Below are positions 12,237 through 23,544 of a stretch of 64,000 bases of DNA, piece by piece. Both the position numbers and the translations under genes were made by a program. The notes beneath the pieces were generated by a model. That model saw only the letters and a program-made list of their open reading frames with translations, was not told the origin of the DNA and did not search any database. The stretch's first letter is position 1. Each line of letters opens with the position of its first letter. The DNA comes from Chiridota heheva (lineage: Eukaryota > Echinodermata > Holothuroidea > Apodida > Chiridotidae): positions 288,501-352,500 of the forward strand of contig JAIGNY010000703.1 in NCBI GenBank assembly GCA_020152595.1, given 5' to 3'.

Positions 12237-13060
12237 TGTTGTGGTGGGAGTGGTTGTGGTGGGAGTGGTTGTGGTGGGAGTGGTTGTGGTGGGAGTGGTT
12301 GTGGTGGGAGTGGTTGTGGTGGGAGTGGTTGTGGTGGGAGTGGTTGTGGTGGGTGTGGTTGTGGTGGGAGTGGTTGTGGTGGGAGTGGTTGTGGTGGGAG
12401 TGGTTGTGGTGGGAGTGGTTGTGGTGGGAGTGGTTGTGGTGGGAGTGGTTGTGGTTGTGGTGGTTGTGGTTGTGGTGGGAGTGGTTGTGGTGGGAGTGGT
12501 TGTGGTGGGAGTGGTTGTGGTGGGAGTGGTTGTGGTGGGAGTGGTTGTGGTGGGAGTGGTTGTGGTGGGAGTGGTTGTGGTGGGAGTGGTTGTGGTGGGA
12601 GTGGTTGTGGTGGGAGTGGTTGTGGTGGGAGTGGTTGTGGTGGGAGTGGTTGTGGTGGGAGTGGTTGTGGTGGGAGTGGTTGTGGTGGTGGTGGTGGTGG
12701 TGGTGGTGGTTGTGGTGGGAGTGGTTGTGGTGGGAGTGGTTGTGGTGGGAGTGGTTGTGGTGGGAGTGGTTGTGGTGGGAGTGGTTGTGGTGGGAGTGGT
12801 TGGGGTGGGAGGGGTTGTGGTGGGAGTGGTTGTGGTGGGAGAGGTTGAGGTGGGAGTGGTTGTGGTGGGAGAGGTTGTGGTGGGAGTGGTTGTGGTGGGA
12901 GTGGTTGTGGTGGGAGTGGTTGTGGTGGGAGTGGTTGTGGTGGGAGTGGTTGTGGTGGGAGTGGTTGTGGTGGGAGCGGTTGCGGTGGGAGCGGTTGCGG
13001 TGGGAGCGGTTGCGGTGGGAGCGGTTATGGGAGTGGTTGTGGGAGTGGTTGCGGTGGGAG
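12237..13060. repeat. 15-bp G-rich minisatellite, about 55 copies
   Basis: The unit is GTGGTTGTGGTGGGA, nearly uniform from 12237 to about 12970, with local slippage to (GGT)n near 12680-12710. From about 12973 the T in each GTGG changes to C, giving GCGGTTGCGGTGGGA. Because 15 is a multiple of three, every frame on both strands stays open and reads five-residue cycles (VVVVG, CGGSG, WWEWL on the plus strand; TTTTP on the minus strand). None is a credible protein. The G-strand has runs able to form G-quadruplexes. Confidence 0.95.
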
Positions 13061-13895
13061 CGGAGCGGAGCGGGGTGGAGCGGGAGCGGGAGCGGCGGAG
13101 CGGGCGTGGGAGCGGCGCGGCGGGGGAGCGGTTATGGAGCGGGGGGTGGCGGGGCGGGCGGCGGCGGGGCGGGCGGGCGGCGTGGCGAGCGGCGGCGGTG
13201 GCGGGGCGGGGGCGGCGGAGCGGTGGCGGCGGGAGCGGGTGGCGGCGGAGCGGTGGCGGTGGGGCGTGGCGGCGGGGCGGGGCGGCGCGGGGCGGTGGCG
13301 GGCGTGGCGGTGGGGGTGGGGGGCGGCGGCGGGGCGGTGGCGGCGGGGCGGGCGGCGGGGCGGTGGGCGGGCGTGGGGAGCGGGGGCGGCGTGGAGCGGG
13401 TGGCGGCGGGGCGGCGGCGGCGGGGGGCGGGGCGGGCGGGCGGGCGGCGGCGGCGGGCGGCGGGGGCGGCGGGCGGAGGGGCGGGGGCGGGCGGGCGGGG
13501 CGGCGGGCGGGGCGGGCGGCAGCGGGCGGCGGCGGCGGGGCGGGGCGGCGGCGGGCGGCGGCGGGCCAGCGGCGGCGGCGGGCGGCGGCGGCGGGGCGGC
13601 GGGGCGGCGGCGGCGGGGCGCGGCGGGGGCGGCGGGCGGGGGCGGCGCGGCGGGCGGGCGGCGATGGCGGTGGGGGCGGGGGCGGTGGGGCGGTGGCGGT
13701 GGGGAGCGGGGGCGGGGCGGTGGGGGCGGTGGCGGTGGGGGGCGGTGGCGGTGGGAGCGGTGGCGGTGGGAGCGGTGGGTGGGAGCGGTGGCGGTGGGGC
13801 GGTGGCGGTGGGAGCGGTGGCGGTGGGAGCGGTGGGAGCGGTGGCGGTGGGAGCGGTGGCGGTGGGAGCGGTGGGGGTGGGGTGGGGGTAGTAGT
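13060..13895. repeat. extremely GC-rich, strand-asymmetric GGC/GGGGC block
   Basis: The plus strand is almost only G and C, with G far in excess of C and almost no T between about 13160 and 13660. It begins as an extension of the 15-bp array and ends (13740-13880) as clear 15-bp units, GCGGTGGCGGTGGGA, so it is most simply the evolved centre and right flank of that array. The central part has lost the 15-bp period. Consensus error from reads through a G4-forming repeat is a real alternative. All long open frames across it, on both strands, are compositional artefacts. Confidence 0.85.
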
Positions 13896-14020
13896 GGTGG
13901 GCCTTGGAGTGGTGGGGGTGGAATTAAAATGTGATACATTGTAATCAGTCTGAACTTGAGGATTGTGCAGGAATGTAGCCAGTCTTATGGATTGGAGAGG
14001 GGGCAGGGGGGTTCCTAGAA

Positions 14021-14623
14021 TCCTCACTTAGCATATTACAGTGCATCATTCCTCATAGTGCTACATCAACTCCTCACTTAGCATATTACAGTGCATCATT
14101 CCTCATAATGCTACATCAACTCCTTACTTAGCATATTACAGTGCATCATTCCTCATGATGCTACAACTCCTCACTTAGCATAATACAGTGCATTATTCCT
14201 CATGATGCTACATCAACTTCTCACTTAGCATATTACAGTGCATCATTCCTCATGATGCTACAACAACTCCTCACTTAGCGCATTTCAGTGCATCATTCCT
14301 CATGATGCTACAACAAGTCTTCACTTAGCGTATGACAGTGCATCATTCCTCATGATGCTACAACAACTCCTCACTTAGCATATTACAGTGCATCATTTCT
14401 CATGATGCTACAACAACTCTTTACTTAGCATATAACACTGCATCATTAGGAATGATGCTATAACTATAATATCTTTACACTTAGCATATTACAGTTCATC
14501 ATTCCTCATGATGCTACAACAACTCCTTACCTATATGTAGCATATTACAATTTATCATTCCTCATGATGCTACAACTCCTTACTTAGCATATAACAGTGC
14601 ATCATTCCGCATGATGCTACAAC
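14021..14623. repeat. 50-bp tandem array with a hairpin in each unit, about 12 copies
   Basis: Units start TCCTCACTTAGCATATTACA and continue GTGCATCATTCCTCATGATG. Most contain GCATCAT, a five-base TCCTC spacer and ATGATGC, a perfect 7-bp stem. The unit near 14430 instead reads GCATCATTAGGAATGATGC, where the loop is changed but the stem is kept. Units near 14167 and 14460-14580 differ in length by a few bases. It starts about 125 bp right of the GC-rich block. Confidence 0.92.
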
Positions 14624-15020
14624 TTAAAAAGCTCCTGCCTTCTGAAACAATTAAAGAAAAAAAATTCAAACTTTTATTGGACCTAAATTCAGAAATAGCA
14701 AAACCTTTAACAAATAAGAAACATGGCACTACTAGTCTGTATGCCTTTTAGAATTTGACAGAGTGAGGCAAACTTTTCAAATTAGGTCAAATTGCAGAGA
14801 GGTGTTTCATGCCATATTTTCACAGGTATCAAAAATACTGTAAACATATGAGTTCTGACCTGATTTGTTTTGGTCAGTGGTGTTATATTAAACTGACCAC
14901 AAACACAGTCACCCGGAAATTCAAGAATGTTTATTGGTTGTTATGCTCCTTAAAGTTTCAACCAGTCAGACCCCACCTAATATATAAGTAGGTCGGGTCA
15001 GACTTATCCTCTGTCTACTA
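14624..15020. other. unannotated tract
   Basis: No gene or repeat that I can support. It separates the hairpin array from a SINE-like promoter. Confidence 0.4.
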
Positions 15021-15240
15021 ACTGTGGTGTAGTGGTGTATTATACATGTGTACAGACCATGAGGCCCTGGGCTCAAGCCTGGGCTGGGTAGACACGCCAG
15101 TGCACCACAACTGGTTATTAAAGGTTGTGGACATTGACTTGGTTGTTGATGTTATGTGTCCGTACGCCGTCGTCGTACCTGTTTTCTCGTGTCCGGGTCG
15201 TATTATGCATTTCGTGATAGCATTGTTACTATCATAACAG
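15021..15240 (+). repeat. tRNA-derived SINE-like sequence
   Basis: TGGTGTAGTGG at 15025-15035 fits a polymerase III A box and GGGCTCAAGCC at 15069-15079 fits a B box, about 34 bases apart as in tRNA genes. The sequence does not close into a convincing cloverleaf, and a non-tRNA body follows, so a tRNA-derived SINE is more likely than a functional tRNA. No tail or target duplication was found, so the 3' boundary is a guess. Confidence 0.42.
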
Positions 15241-15589
15241 AATAAGCAGGCGACAACCTCGGCATTGTAATTGTGTGTTCACTGTACATTGAGTTATCCT
15301 CTTTATTTTCTTTATTCTGAAAACCACAAGCAATTAGGATCAAATTTCCCTTATCAATGGCTCCATTGTACAAGTTCTCCATTTGGTCCTGGGTTGTTAT
15401 GAAAGTTGGTGTTGAGTATCAAATTAACAATAGATGAAGTCCTTATTGTGTGGTTGAGTGCTTATGTTAATTAAGATAAGTGGTCTTAATATTTGCTGCA
15501 TTAAGTTTGTGGCTATGATTTGCTGGAACAAATTTTTAAGGAGAAGGACAATTCATGTGGTATTATAAGTGAAGAGGTCTTCTTTATTA
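15241..15589. other. unannotated tract
   Basis: I see nothing beyond ordinary AT-rich sequence left of the palindromic element. Confidence 0.4.
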
Positions 15590-17036
15590 TTAAAGGATTA
15601 GCTGATTGGTGAAGTACGTTTATCTTGTTTGAAAGAGGACTTTAAAGAAACAAAATGGTGAACAAAGCATTCAAAAATCTTATTCCGTTAAGAAGATATT
15701 TAGGTTTAAAGTTTGTTATCATTGTGTAGAAATGACTGAAATTAGACTACTTGTGATGTCATAGCCTCAGATTCCTCAAAGTCTTTATGTATTCTATTAT
15801 ATTTTGTCCTGCAATTTTGTGGCTTAAAAACCATGGGATATGTCAAAAAAGTAGTAAAACTGAATCTAGAAAGTGTATTACAATTCGTTTCATAAATATG
15901 TTTTAGGTTTACCACCAAATGCCATAAATATTATAGCTCTAGGAGAGCTGGGTCGCTTTTCCTTTAAAAGTCAAACAATACTAAAACAAATAACATATTG
16001 GTTAAGACTTCTTATTCTTGATAAAGACAGGTATCAGACTCATTGTTATGTAGAACAAAGAATATTGGAAAACAAAGGAGTGCTATCATGGGGACTGTGT
16101 GTTAAAAATATTTTGTATGAAACTGGGTTTGTAATGTTTGGGAAGGGCAGGAGAAGGGATTACTACACATTTCTATGAACATTTTAAGCAGCGAGTTTTT
16201 GATATAGATAGACAGAACTGGTTGAGTGATATTAAATTTAGAAGTTCTTTGCGTTGTTATGCACAATTTAAAACAGAAAGCTATGCAGAGCCATACCTAT
16301 TATTCAATAATGTTTTTAAGTTTAAAAAGTTGGTCTCCAAAATCAGATGTGCTTGCCTTGAAATTGAAGTCAACGAAGGCCGTTATTGTAATATAACCTA
16401 TGAACAGAGGTTCTGTCAGGTTTGCAATTTGAAAGAAGTTGGAGATGAATATCATTTTCTCCTAATTTGTCCATCCCTTTCTGAAATCCGCTGTAAATTT
16501 ATCCCAAAATATTTCTTTCAGACTGCAACTAGAACAAAATGTAATATTTTATTAGCAGCTAGTTCTAAATACTTATTTTTGCAGTTATCACACTTTATTT
16601 TACACGCAATGGAAGCAAGACGTTTGTTTCTTTCTCTTTGATTATTGTTTGTTGTAAGAACCTCAATCATGTACCATTTAATTTTATCGTTAATGTTTGT
16701 GACAAAGGCCAGATGGCCTAGAGCACTGTAATAAATTGTATTGTATTGTATTGTATTGTATAATATACCACCTGAAGAAACTTAGAGGATAAATAATCTA
16801 AATAGTGAAAAAATTAAATAAACTTTCTTTAAAATACATAAAGACTTTGAGGAGTCTGAGGCTGTGACATCACAACTGGTCTGATTTCAGTCGTCTGTAC
16901 AAAAATGATACCAAACTTTAAACTTGAACATTTCCTTAAGGGAATACGATTTTTGAATGCTTTCTGTACCATTTTGTTTCTAGCAGTCCTCTTTCATATA
17001 AGATGAACATGCTTGACCACTGAACTTATCCTTTAA
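15590..17036. mobile_element. palindromic TTAAAGGATTAG element, copy 1, split by a LINE insertion
   Basis: The left arm begins TTAAAGGATTAG and the right arm ends CTTATCCTTTAA. Arms of about 270 bp pair with one another (for example GTGATGTCATAGCCTCAG against CTGAGGCTGTGACATCAC, and CTTATTCCGTTAAG against CTTAAGGGAATACG). Relative to the uninterrupted 570-bp copy at 41.37-41.94 kb, this copy has an extra segment at about 15880-16762 in its centre. The element has no coding capacity of its own. The TTAA at each end may be the target duplication. Confidence 0.85.
15880..16762 (+). pseudogene. 5'-truncated LINE (non-LTR retrotransposon) 3' end
   Basis: Two overlapping frames (up to 16178 and 16138-16641) encode the C-terminal part of a non-LTR retrotransposon polyprotein downstream of the reverse transcriptase. 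The key motif FCQVCNLKEVGDEYHFLLIC is CX2CX9HX4C, followed by LSEIRCKFIPKYFF. One frameshift separates the halves. The second frame ends at a stop at 16639-16641, and a short 3' UTR follows with a hairpin (AAAGGCCAGATGGCCTA, about 16706-16722), AATAAA and a (TTGTA)n tail, typical of LINE 3' ends. Insertion fell in the centre of a palindromic MITE; short TATTA/TATAA similarity at the junctions may be the target duplication. The promoter and catalytic domains are absent, so it is dead. Confidence 0.82.
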
Positions 17037-17223
17037 ATGGGTTCAAGTTCTTTTAATCTTAGCAGCTGAAGATGAATTTTGAAGTTTCTGCTTCTTGGAC
17101 TAAAAATTTGGAGTTAGGTGATTGTTGGTAATTTTGTTTTTGCTTTATAGAAAGAAGCTAAAGAAGAAATTTAATATGATAAATATTTTTTGATATATAT
17201 ATTTTTTTCCAGTTATGGGTTGT
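17037..17223. other. short unannotated spacer between elements
   Basis: AT-rich sequence between the palindromic element and the 17.2-kb MITE. No feature. Confidence 0.4.
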
Positions 17224-17332
17224 TTAACCCTTACTCTACCACGTGGCGATATTATCGCTGTTTTGGGTGCCCCGTCTTTGGCCCCGCCTCCCAAGCGCAC
17301 TTTAAAAAAAGTGCTGGTAGAATAAGGGTTAA
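17224..17332 (+). mobile_element. 109-bp TTAA-flanked MITE, copy 2
   Basis: The ends TTAACCCTTACTCTACCA and TGGTAGAATAAGGGTTAA are inverse with one mismatch. The interior holds the palindromes GCGATATTATCGC and GCACTTTAAAAAAAGTGC. It matches the copy at 17469 in the same orientation and the copy at 7034 in inverse orientation. Confidence 0.85.
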
Positions 17333-17468
17333 TCAACCCGCGACAAATGCGCCAACCCGAAAATATAGGCAGCATGGTCCCGATGGGCGGCCCAGCGGGT
17401 CCCGGGAGTGGAAGGGGCCCGACTCTGCTGCCTGGAAGACAGAGGACCCTTCAATAATCATGCCTTGA
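17333..17468. repeat. 136-bp GC-rich spacer between two MITE copies
   Basis: The first 55 bases (CGCGACAAATGCGCCAACCC, then ATATAGGCAGCATG) also flank the 7-kb MITE copy in the equivalent relative position. The rest (GGGCGGCCCAGCGGG region) is unusually GC-rich for this neighbourhood. MITE-spacer-MITE may be one composite mobile unit, or a small MITE that landed twice in an older repeat. Confidence 0.55.
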
Positions 17469-17577
17469 TTAACCTTTACTCTACCACGTGGCGATATTAT
17501 CGCCGTTTTGGGTGCCCCGTCTTTGGCCCCGCCTCCCGAGCGCATTTTAAAAAAAGTGCTGGTAGAGTAAGGCTTAA
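17469..17577 (+). mobile_element. 109-bp TTAA-flanked MITE, copy 3
   Basis: The left end is TTAACCTTTACTCTACCA and the right end is TGGTAGAGTAAGGCTTAA. Both inner palindromes of copy 2 are kept. Its termini each have a substitution that copy 2 lacks, so the two copies are independent rather than a fresh duplication. Confidence 0.83.
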
Positions 17578-17694
17578 GTTTTAACATTTGTAATGTATAT
17601 ACACAATTTTGAATATTGTGTATATTGGATGTAGCCCATAGTTGCTCTTCATGTAAACAGTAATTCTTTAAGTAAGATGTGTTCCTAAAGGATT

Positions 17695-18635
17695 ATTCCT
17701 CTGATTGATCATTTTCCTATATACAATAGAGGACTATTGGTGTAAAAATCATGTTGATATCTTATTCCGTTTAAGAGATTACATTTCAAAGATTGCACCA
17801 CTGTGTAGAAAATTACCCTCACAGTTTGAAGTGTGATGTCATAGTTAGTGAGGCAAATTCAAGACAATTTGTATGTATTCCTTTTAAAATAAAATGCCTC
17901 TCTATTTTACCAAAGGCAATTTTTCTTTGATTATTGAGATGGGGTATAACATGAACTTAACAATGAAATGCTTAACACAGGAAAAAGGAAAAGGAGGGGG
18001 GGGGGAAATGCACTTCCATATGTGAGGTAAATAAACATGTGTCACCCGAGCAGTTGCCTTTTTCAGAATTTTTATAGTGCAGGTATCAATAATCCTAAAA
18101 ATTGCATATTTTTATACTGCAAAAATGATTTTCTAAAATAAAATCACTTATTTTCATACTGCAGGTATCAAAAAATTTTCACAGGTTTTTTGAAAATATT
18201 TTCATACTGCAGGTATCAAAAATCACTTATTTTCATACTGCAGGCATCAAAATCATAAACTATCATACCAAAAAAAATCTCTTATACTGCAGTCCAATTT
18301 TGAAATTCTGGGAGGCACATACCTACCACTTTAGTATGGAAGTGATTCCCCCTCCATCCCCTTCCCGCCCTACCCTCGGGGTGCTTAACTCATCTGCTCA
18401 TGGCATTCAATCCAAGCAAATTTTTTTTTTTAATAGAAATATATACAAATTGTCTTGGATCTACCTTTCTGCCATTACATTGTATACACTGCGCAGTCAC
18501 ACTGATAAAATATTTCAAATGCAATAACTCCAAAGCAGATTAAGATATCAGCAGGGTTTTTACACCAATTGTTTTTTTTTTAATAGGCCTCTATCATGTA
18601 CATGAAAATAAAAATTCACAGAAATATTCCTTTAA
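17695..18635. mobile_element. diverged palindromic TAAAGGA element split by another element
   Basis: The left arm (17695-17925, with ATTGGTGTAAAAATC, TGATATCTTATTCCG and CAAGACAATTTGTATGTATT) pairs with the right arm (18418-18635, with AATATATACAAATTGTCTTG, AGATATCA and TTTTTACACCAATTG). The left arm also has the motif order of the 15.6, 25.3 and 41.4 kb palindromes (ATCTTATTCCG, then GTGTAGAAA, then GTGATGTCATAG), so it is an older relative. A separate inverted-repeat element occupies its centre (17996-18355). Confidence 0.7.
17996..18355 (+). mobile_element. internal-repeat MITE family, copy 1
   Basis: The left end (G-run, then AAATGCACTTCCATATGTG) is inverse to the right end (AGTATGGAAGTGATTCCCCC). 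Landmarks shared with copies at 19.8, 31.8 and 50.3 kb, in order: TGTGAGGTA near the left end, CCGAGCAG-TGCCTTTTT, several TACTGCAGGTATCAAAA units, and CTACCACTTT-AGTATG at the right end. In this copy the inner units are irregularly spaced. Non-coding. Confidence 0.75.
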
Positions 18636-19778
18636 GATTCAGCCACATTTGTATTCCTATGTCTTTCTGCAGAATTTGATTTTGAGCATGGTCAGGTAAA
18701 AAACATCTTTGTTGAAGACTTGATTTCCTGTAAAGGTTTGTAGCAGAAAATTACAACTTAAAAGTAGATTTGTATGGAAAAAATGAAGTGCTGTATGTTT
18801 TACTGGAATTCTGCGGAGTTCTGGCTTTAGAAAAAAAAGTCAGCCTTTTTTCGCAAATGTTTCTTTAACAAGATGATGAAATTTTATGCTATTTTGCGAT
18901 TGATTTTTAACAATCTAGCTGATGTACTACTGAGGATTTGCTGAGTTCTTAAAAACCTAGTAATTAATTGATCTTGAAACTTTTATATGATTTTCAGTGT
19001 TTTTTCCACTGCTAAATGCCCTTAAAGGGCATATCTTGACAATGAAATTGAGGTGAATTTTGCTGTTTTCTTTAAGCTATGCTTCTTACATCCCTTTAAA
19101 AGCTTATTTCTAGCATTTTCTCTCCTCTGAATTCATACCTCCCTTTAAGATGCATTTTCTTGTTCTTGAAATTTTTGTAGTGATTTTTTTGCTGATATAT
19201 TTCCCTCAAGTCAAGGTTTGATCTCATCTGATCTGTCTGATGGGAGCAAAGGTGGGGCAGGTTCATGCTGATGCTCAACATTTTGTTCAATCATTGATGG
19301 CCCAAGACATTTTTATGGCATAATTGGCATTCTGGGAAAGACTTTTCTGAAAATACATCCTTGGAAGCTGAGGATGTGGACAAAATTAGAAGGATGAAGT
19401 CATTGGAAGCTTGATGTACTCAGCTTTGACTCAACTCCGCTTTGGTTTGAAATGGTAAGTAAGTTGACTTATTTGTTGTGACTATCAGTGCATTATTTCG
19501 TTAATTTTATTCTAGTCTAAGTTTAATTTCATGCCTTTTTGTCTTTGTTTGATACTATTTTTTATGAATAATATTTTTTGCACAGATTTATCCTGAACCT
19601 GAAAGATTATGTAATGTGTATAAGGACATAAGTTACAGTAACAATAGAGTAATCTTAAACTCTGCGTTTTGAGAGAGTTTATGAAAATAATAAGGGCAGT
19701 GAAACTGCTAATCAAATATACCTAATAAAAATGACTTTGTTTACCTTTGAAGCAAATTTTGTAACCTTTGTAGTACAT
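18636..19778. other. unannotated AT-rich tract
   Basis: No gene, array or inverted repeat that I can support. Confidence 0.4.
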
Positions 19779-20448
<670 letters not shown>

Positions 20449-22834
20449 TAGCATCTGTCTTTTATCCACAGGAATCTTTTCCAGATTGGTGCAGTGTTAT
20501 CATGCAAACATGAACTTTAGGATGTTTATCCTTTAAGCTCTTGAACCTCCCTGCCTGGGGTGGGGGAATGGCCCATAATCAGTACTTTTCTCATAGGGTG
20601 GCACAAACACTTTAAAAGGGGGCACTTGTTATATATTTATTTTAGTTTGATTTCGTGCAAGGGATCACGACCCACTGTGCCTCACACCGCTACGGGAAGA
20701 GGATACAACTTAAATTTAAATTGGAAGTTGCAGGTGTTGATATAGTCCACTCATACTGTTTTCCCTTGCTGTTTTTGATAGATTAATTATTTTCCCACAT
20801 GATGGGCATTTGCAAGATATCATCGGCATGCATGGAGGAAAAGCTCCCCAATTACCTACTGGTCTTTCCTTGGTGTATTGATTGCTAGTTGGCTTTAGAG
20901 CAAACAGCAAATAAATCGGGGGTACAGGGGCCATAGCCTCTCCATTCTTTGGGGTTAGGTGACCATTTTTACTTGACAGTGAACACTTGAACAATTTCAA
21001 ATGTAAGTGAAGTATTTTTTCAATTCTTTGTTGGGAAGGCCATAGTCCCCCTCTTACATAGGTGGACGGGACAGTTTTATTTTTGGGGGGCAGAACAATT
21101 TTTTCCCGAAACCTCCAGTCTTGCCCTAATTTAACACAGTTCATGAATATACTCATAAAATCCACATTTCATGTTGCCACAATGCCAAATCATCTGCATT
21201 GAAACAACAAACAACTGAACAAAGCTTTTAAAGATCATATTTATATCTATATTAGGTTACTTATTTCTCACAAAAATTTTCTTTTATTCAGAAAATATTT
21301 AAGTCAGTTTTTTTTAACACAGTTTTGCCCAAATTTTGATACCCATTTTCCCTGAATTCTTGGGTGCCCAAAATTATTTTTTGCGGGGCAGTCTGCCACC
21401 CCCTCCCCCCACCCCATATGCCTCTGTTCTCTTAAAACTAAAATTGATTTGAAAATAGACTATTATTAGGGTCCAGATGTTTATTATTTAATATTTCCAT
21501 GATTTTTAATCACTTTTTAAGCTGTCCATAATGCCTCTATTTGTATTTAGTCCTTAAAAAGATTTATTTTAGCTGCAGAAGTACAAATTCATTTTGATAT
21601 GATTCAAACTTGTTGGGAAGTTCCCAGGACTCTAGTTTGCAGCTCCCTAATTCAACATTAAATCATGGAGCTATTATAGCTGGAAGGTAATTTCTCCATG
21701 ACTAAATGTCCTTGCCACATGATATCTCATAAATTGTAAACATAGGATTAATTACCATGGTTACTTGCAATTTACAAAATAATTTGGAAAAGGTGAAGTG
21801 TGTGGTGCTATTGATTTTGTTTTCACCAAGATGAGAATGCATGATTTGCCTTGTGTGAAGGGAAGGCAATCTTTCTTTATTTGTTTCCTGTAGTTAAGCT
21901 TTGATTGTATCCTTTCAATAGTTAAGCTGTAAAATTTCGGAAGCGGAAATTTCATGTGTGTCAACTTTGAGAAGAATCGATTGTTGTCTTTTGGGGTTTT
22001 GTGAAATGAGATTTGTTCCTGATATATTTTGGTGCTCTTTTGTGTCAGTGGGGTAGCAAGTTTTAAAGGTACAACTTTAAAACACAGGTTTACTTTATCA
22101 TAGGCAGTAGAACCGGGGAGGCACAGGGGGTGCCCCCCACACTTTTCTCAAAAGTTTAAATAGTGCCCTTTTCAGAGAAGAAAAGTGCCCTTTTTCTGAG
22201 GGAAAAATGCCTTATTTAGAAGAAAAAATGCTCTTTCAAATAGGACACATGCTGTTTTAGAGAAAGAACATCTGTACTCATTTAAACATGGAAAACCTTT
22301 TTTCTTCATTTATATATGATTTTTAATTAGAGAAAGTAACACAAATACTTCCCTGAAAAGACTAAAAATGTGAAATTTCACACACTTTGCGTGCATACAC
22401 TATTCTGAATTTTCCCCCTAGAACAAAGTTGGGCCGGGGCCCAACAGCCCTATAACATATTGGACAATATTGGGCTTTTTCATACCCAAAAAAGCCTTCG
22501 CCTCTTCCTACCTTTGTTTTCCCAGCTTATAATTTGTACAAACTGTTTTAAAATAGGTCCCTTTTAGAGTATGTGAGCAACCATCTTTGAAATGGACCAT
22601 GCAGGGCAAAACCTTTTATTTGCACCCGCGCCATTGTAATGACATAGACTGACGTGCCGGCTCCCCATCTTCCTTGTAAAGTTTAAAAGGTGCCTCTTTA
22701 CAGACTGACAGAGATAAAAAACGTGTTATTTAACAAAAAAGAAATATATTTACATCCCTTATCATAATTGATTTTTTTTATTGACAGATTAAAGAAAGTA
22801 AGACACAAACATATCGAGCAAAATACCCCAACTT
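20449..22834. other. unannotated intergenic tract
   Basis: No gene recognised. The 20560-20680 segment (CAGTACTTTTCTCATA, GGGGGCACTTGTTA) resembles 27.33-27.46 kb and is probably an old dispersed repeat. Runs such as AAGTGCCCTTTTTCTGAGG near 22180 are low-complexity duplications. An open frame of about 150 codons on the minus strand (20716-21165) has no recognisable domain and spans repeat-like sequence. Confidence 0.4.
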
Positions 22835-23544
22835 GCTTGTGGAGTGCCTTTAATTTGGGTTCTAGAAAAAACATACAATGGGACACTTGCTGACACAATG
22901 AGACACTTTTCATTGATTCGCTGAAGACTGGATGTGAATTTGGGCCTTCTGGTCTAATTTATACTAAAAATAGTTACTTGTTTTATTCTTAGCAGCAAAA
23001 TAACGATGGCCTCCATAAGGACCCTTTTGCTTTTCACAATTATTCTAGACATTAAGTATTCTGATTCATGGACCACACAATGGCTAATCATGATCTATAA
23101 GTCTAAATCCTTGCATATTCAAGACTTATGATCTATACATTTTCTAATTCAGCAATTGTTGTAGATTTTACCGAATTTTGGACCTCAATGTCTTCAATCT
23201 TTGAAGCTGTAAATTAAAAAAGAAGGAAAAATGAAGGAAAAGTGATGTTTGAACATTTTCTGTGGAAGGAAGAGGGGAGGAAGGGGGTTAACCATGTAAA
23301 GCCATATTACTGTGCTACATGCTTTGAAGATATCATAGTTGGAAAGTGCCCCTCAGATCCTGTGCCCCCCACTTTCAAACATCTTCCGCCCCCTCTGCAC
23401 TTCAAAGTATATACCTGGCTGCTGGCAGCAAAGTCACGCTTTATTGACCTCATTATACAAATAGCGGCACCTGAAACTAGACAGCTTAAAAAGTTATTAA
23501 AAATCATGAAAATATCAAACAGAATAAAAATGTGGATCCATTGA
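22835..23544 (+). repeat. dispersed repeat, copy 1 (second copy at 53.4 kb)
   Basis: It shares with 53425-53965, in the same order: AAAAAACATACAA, GGTCTAATTTATA, TTTGCTTTTCACA, ATCATGATCTATAAGTCT, a G-rich patch, GTGCTAC-TGCTTTGAA, and AAACATCTTCC. Similarity is interrupted by indels. No protein motif is visible; it is probably an old non-autonomous element or intronic repeat. Confidence 0.6.

Noticed and set aside
12156..14027. Very long open frames on both strands (up to 623 codons) across the G-rich array
   Set aside because: A 15-bp unit keeps all frames open; the translations are five-residue cycles and Arg/Pro/Ala or Gly/Arg runs. They are products of the repeat, not genes.
20716..21165. 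149-codon minus-strand frame
   Set aside because: It crosses old dispersed-repeat sequence and has no recognisable domain.
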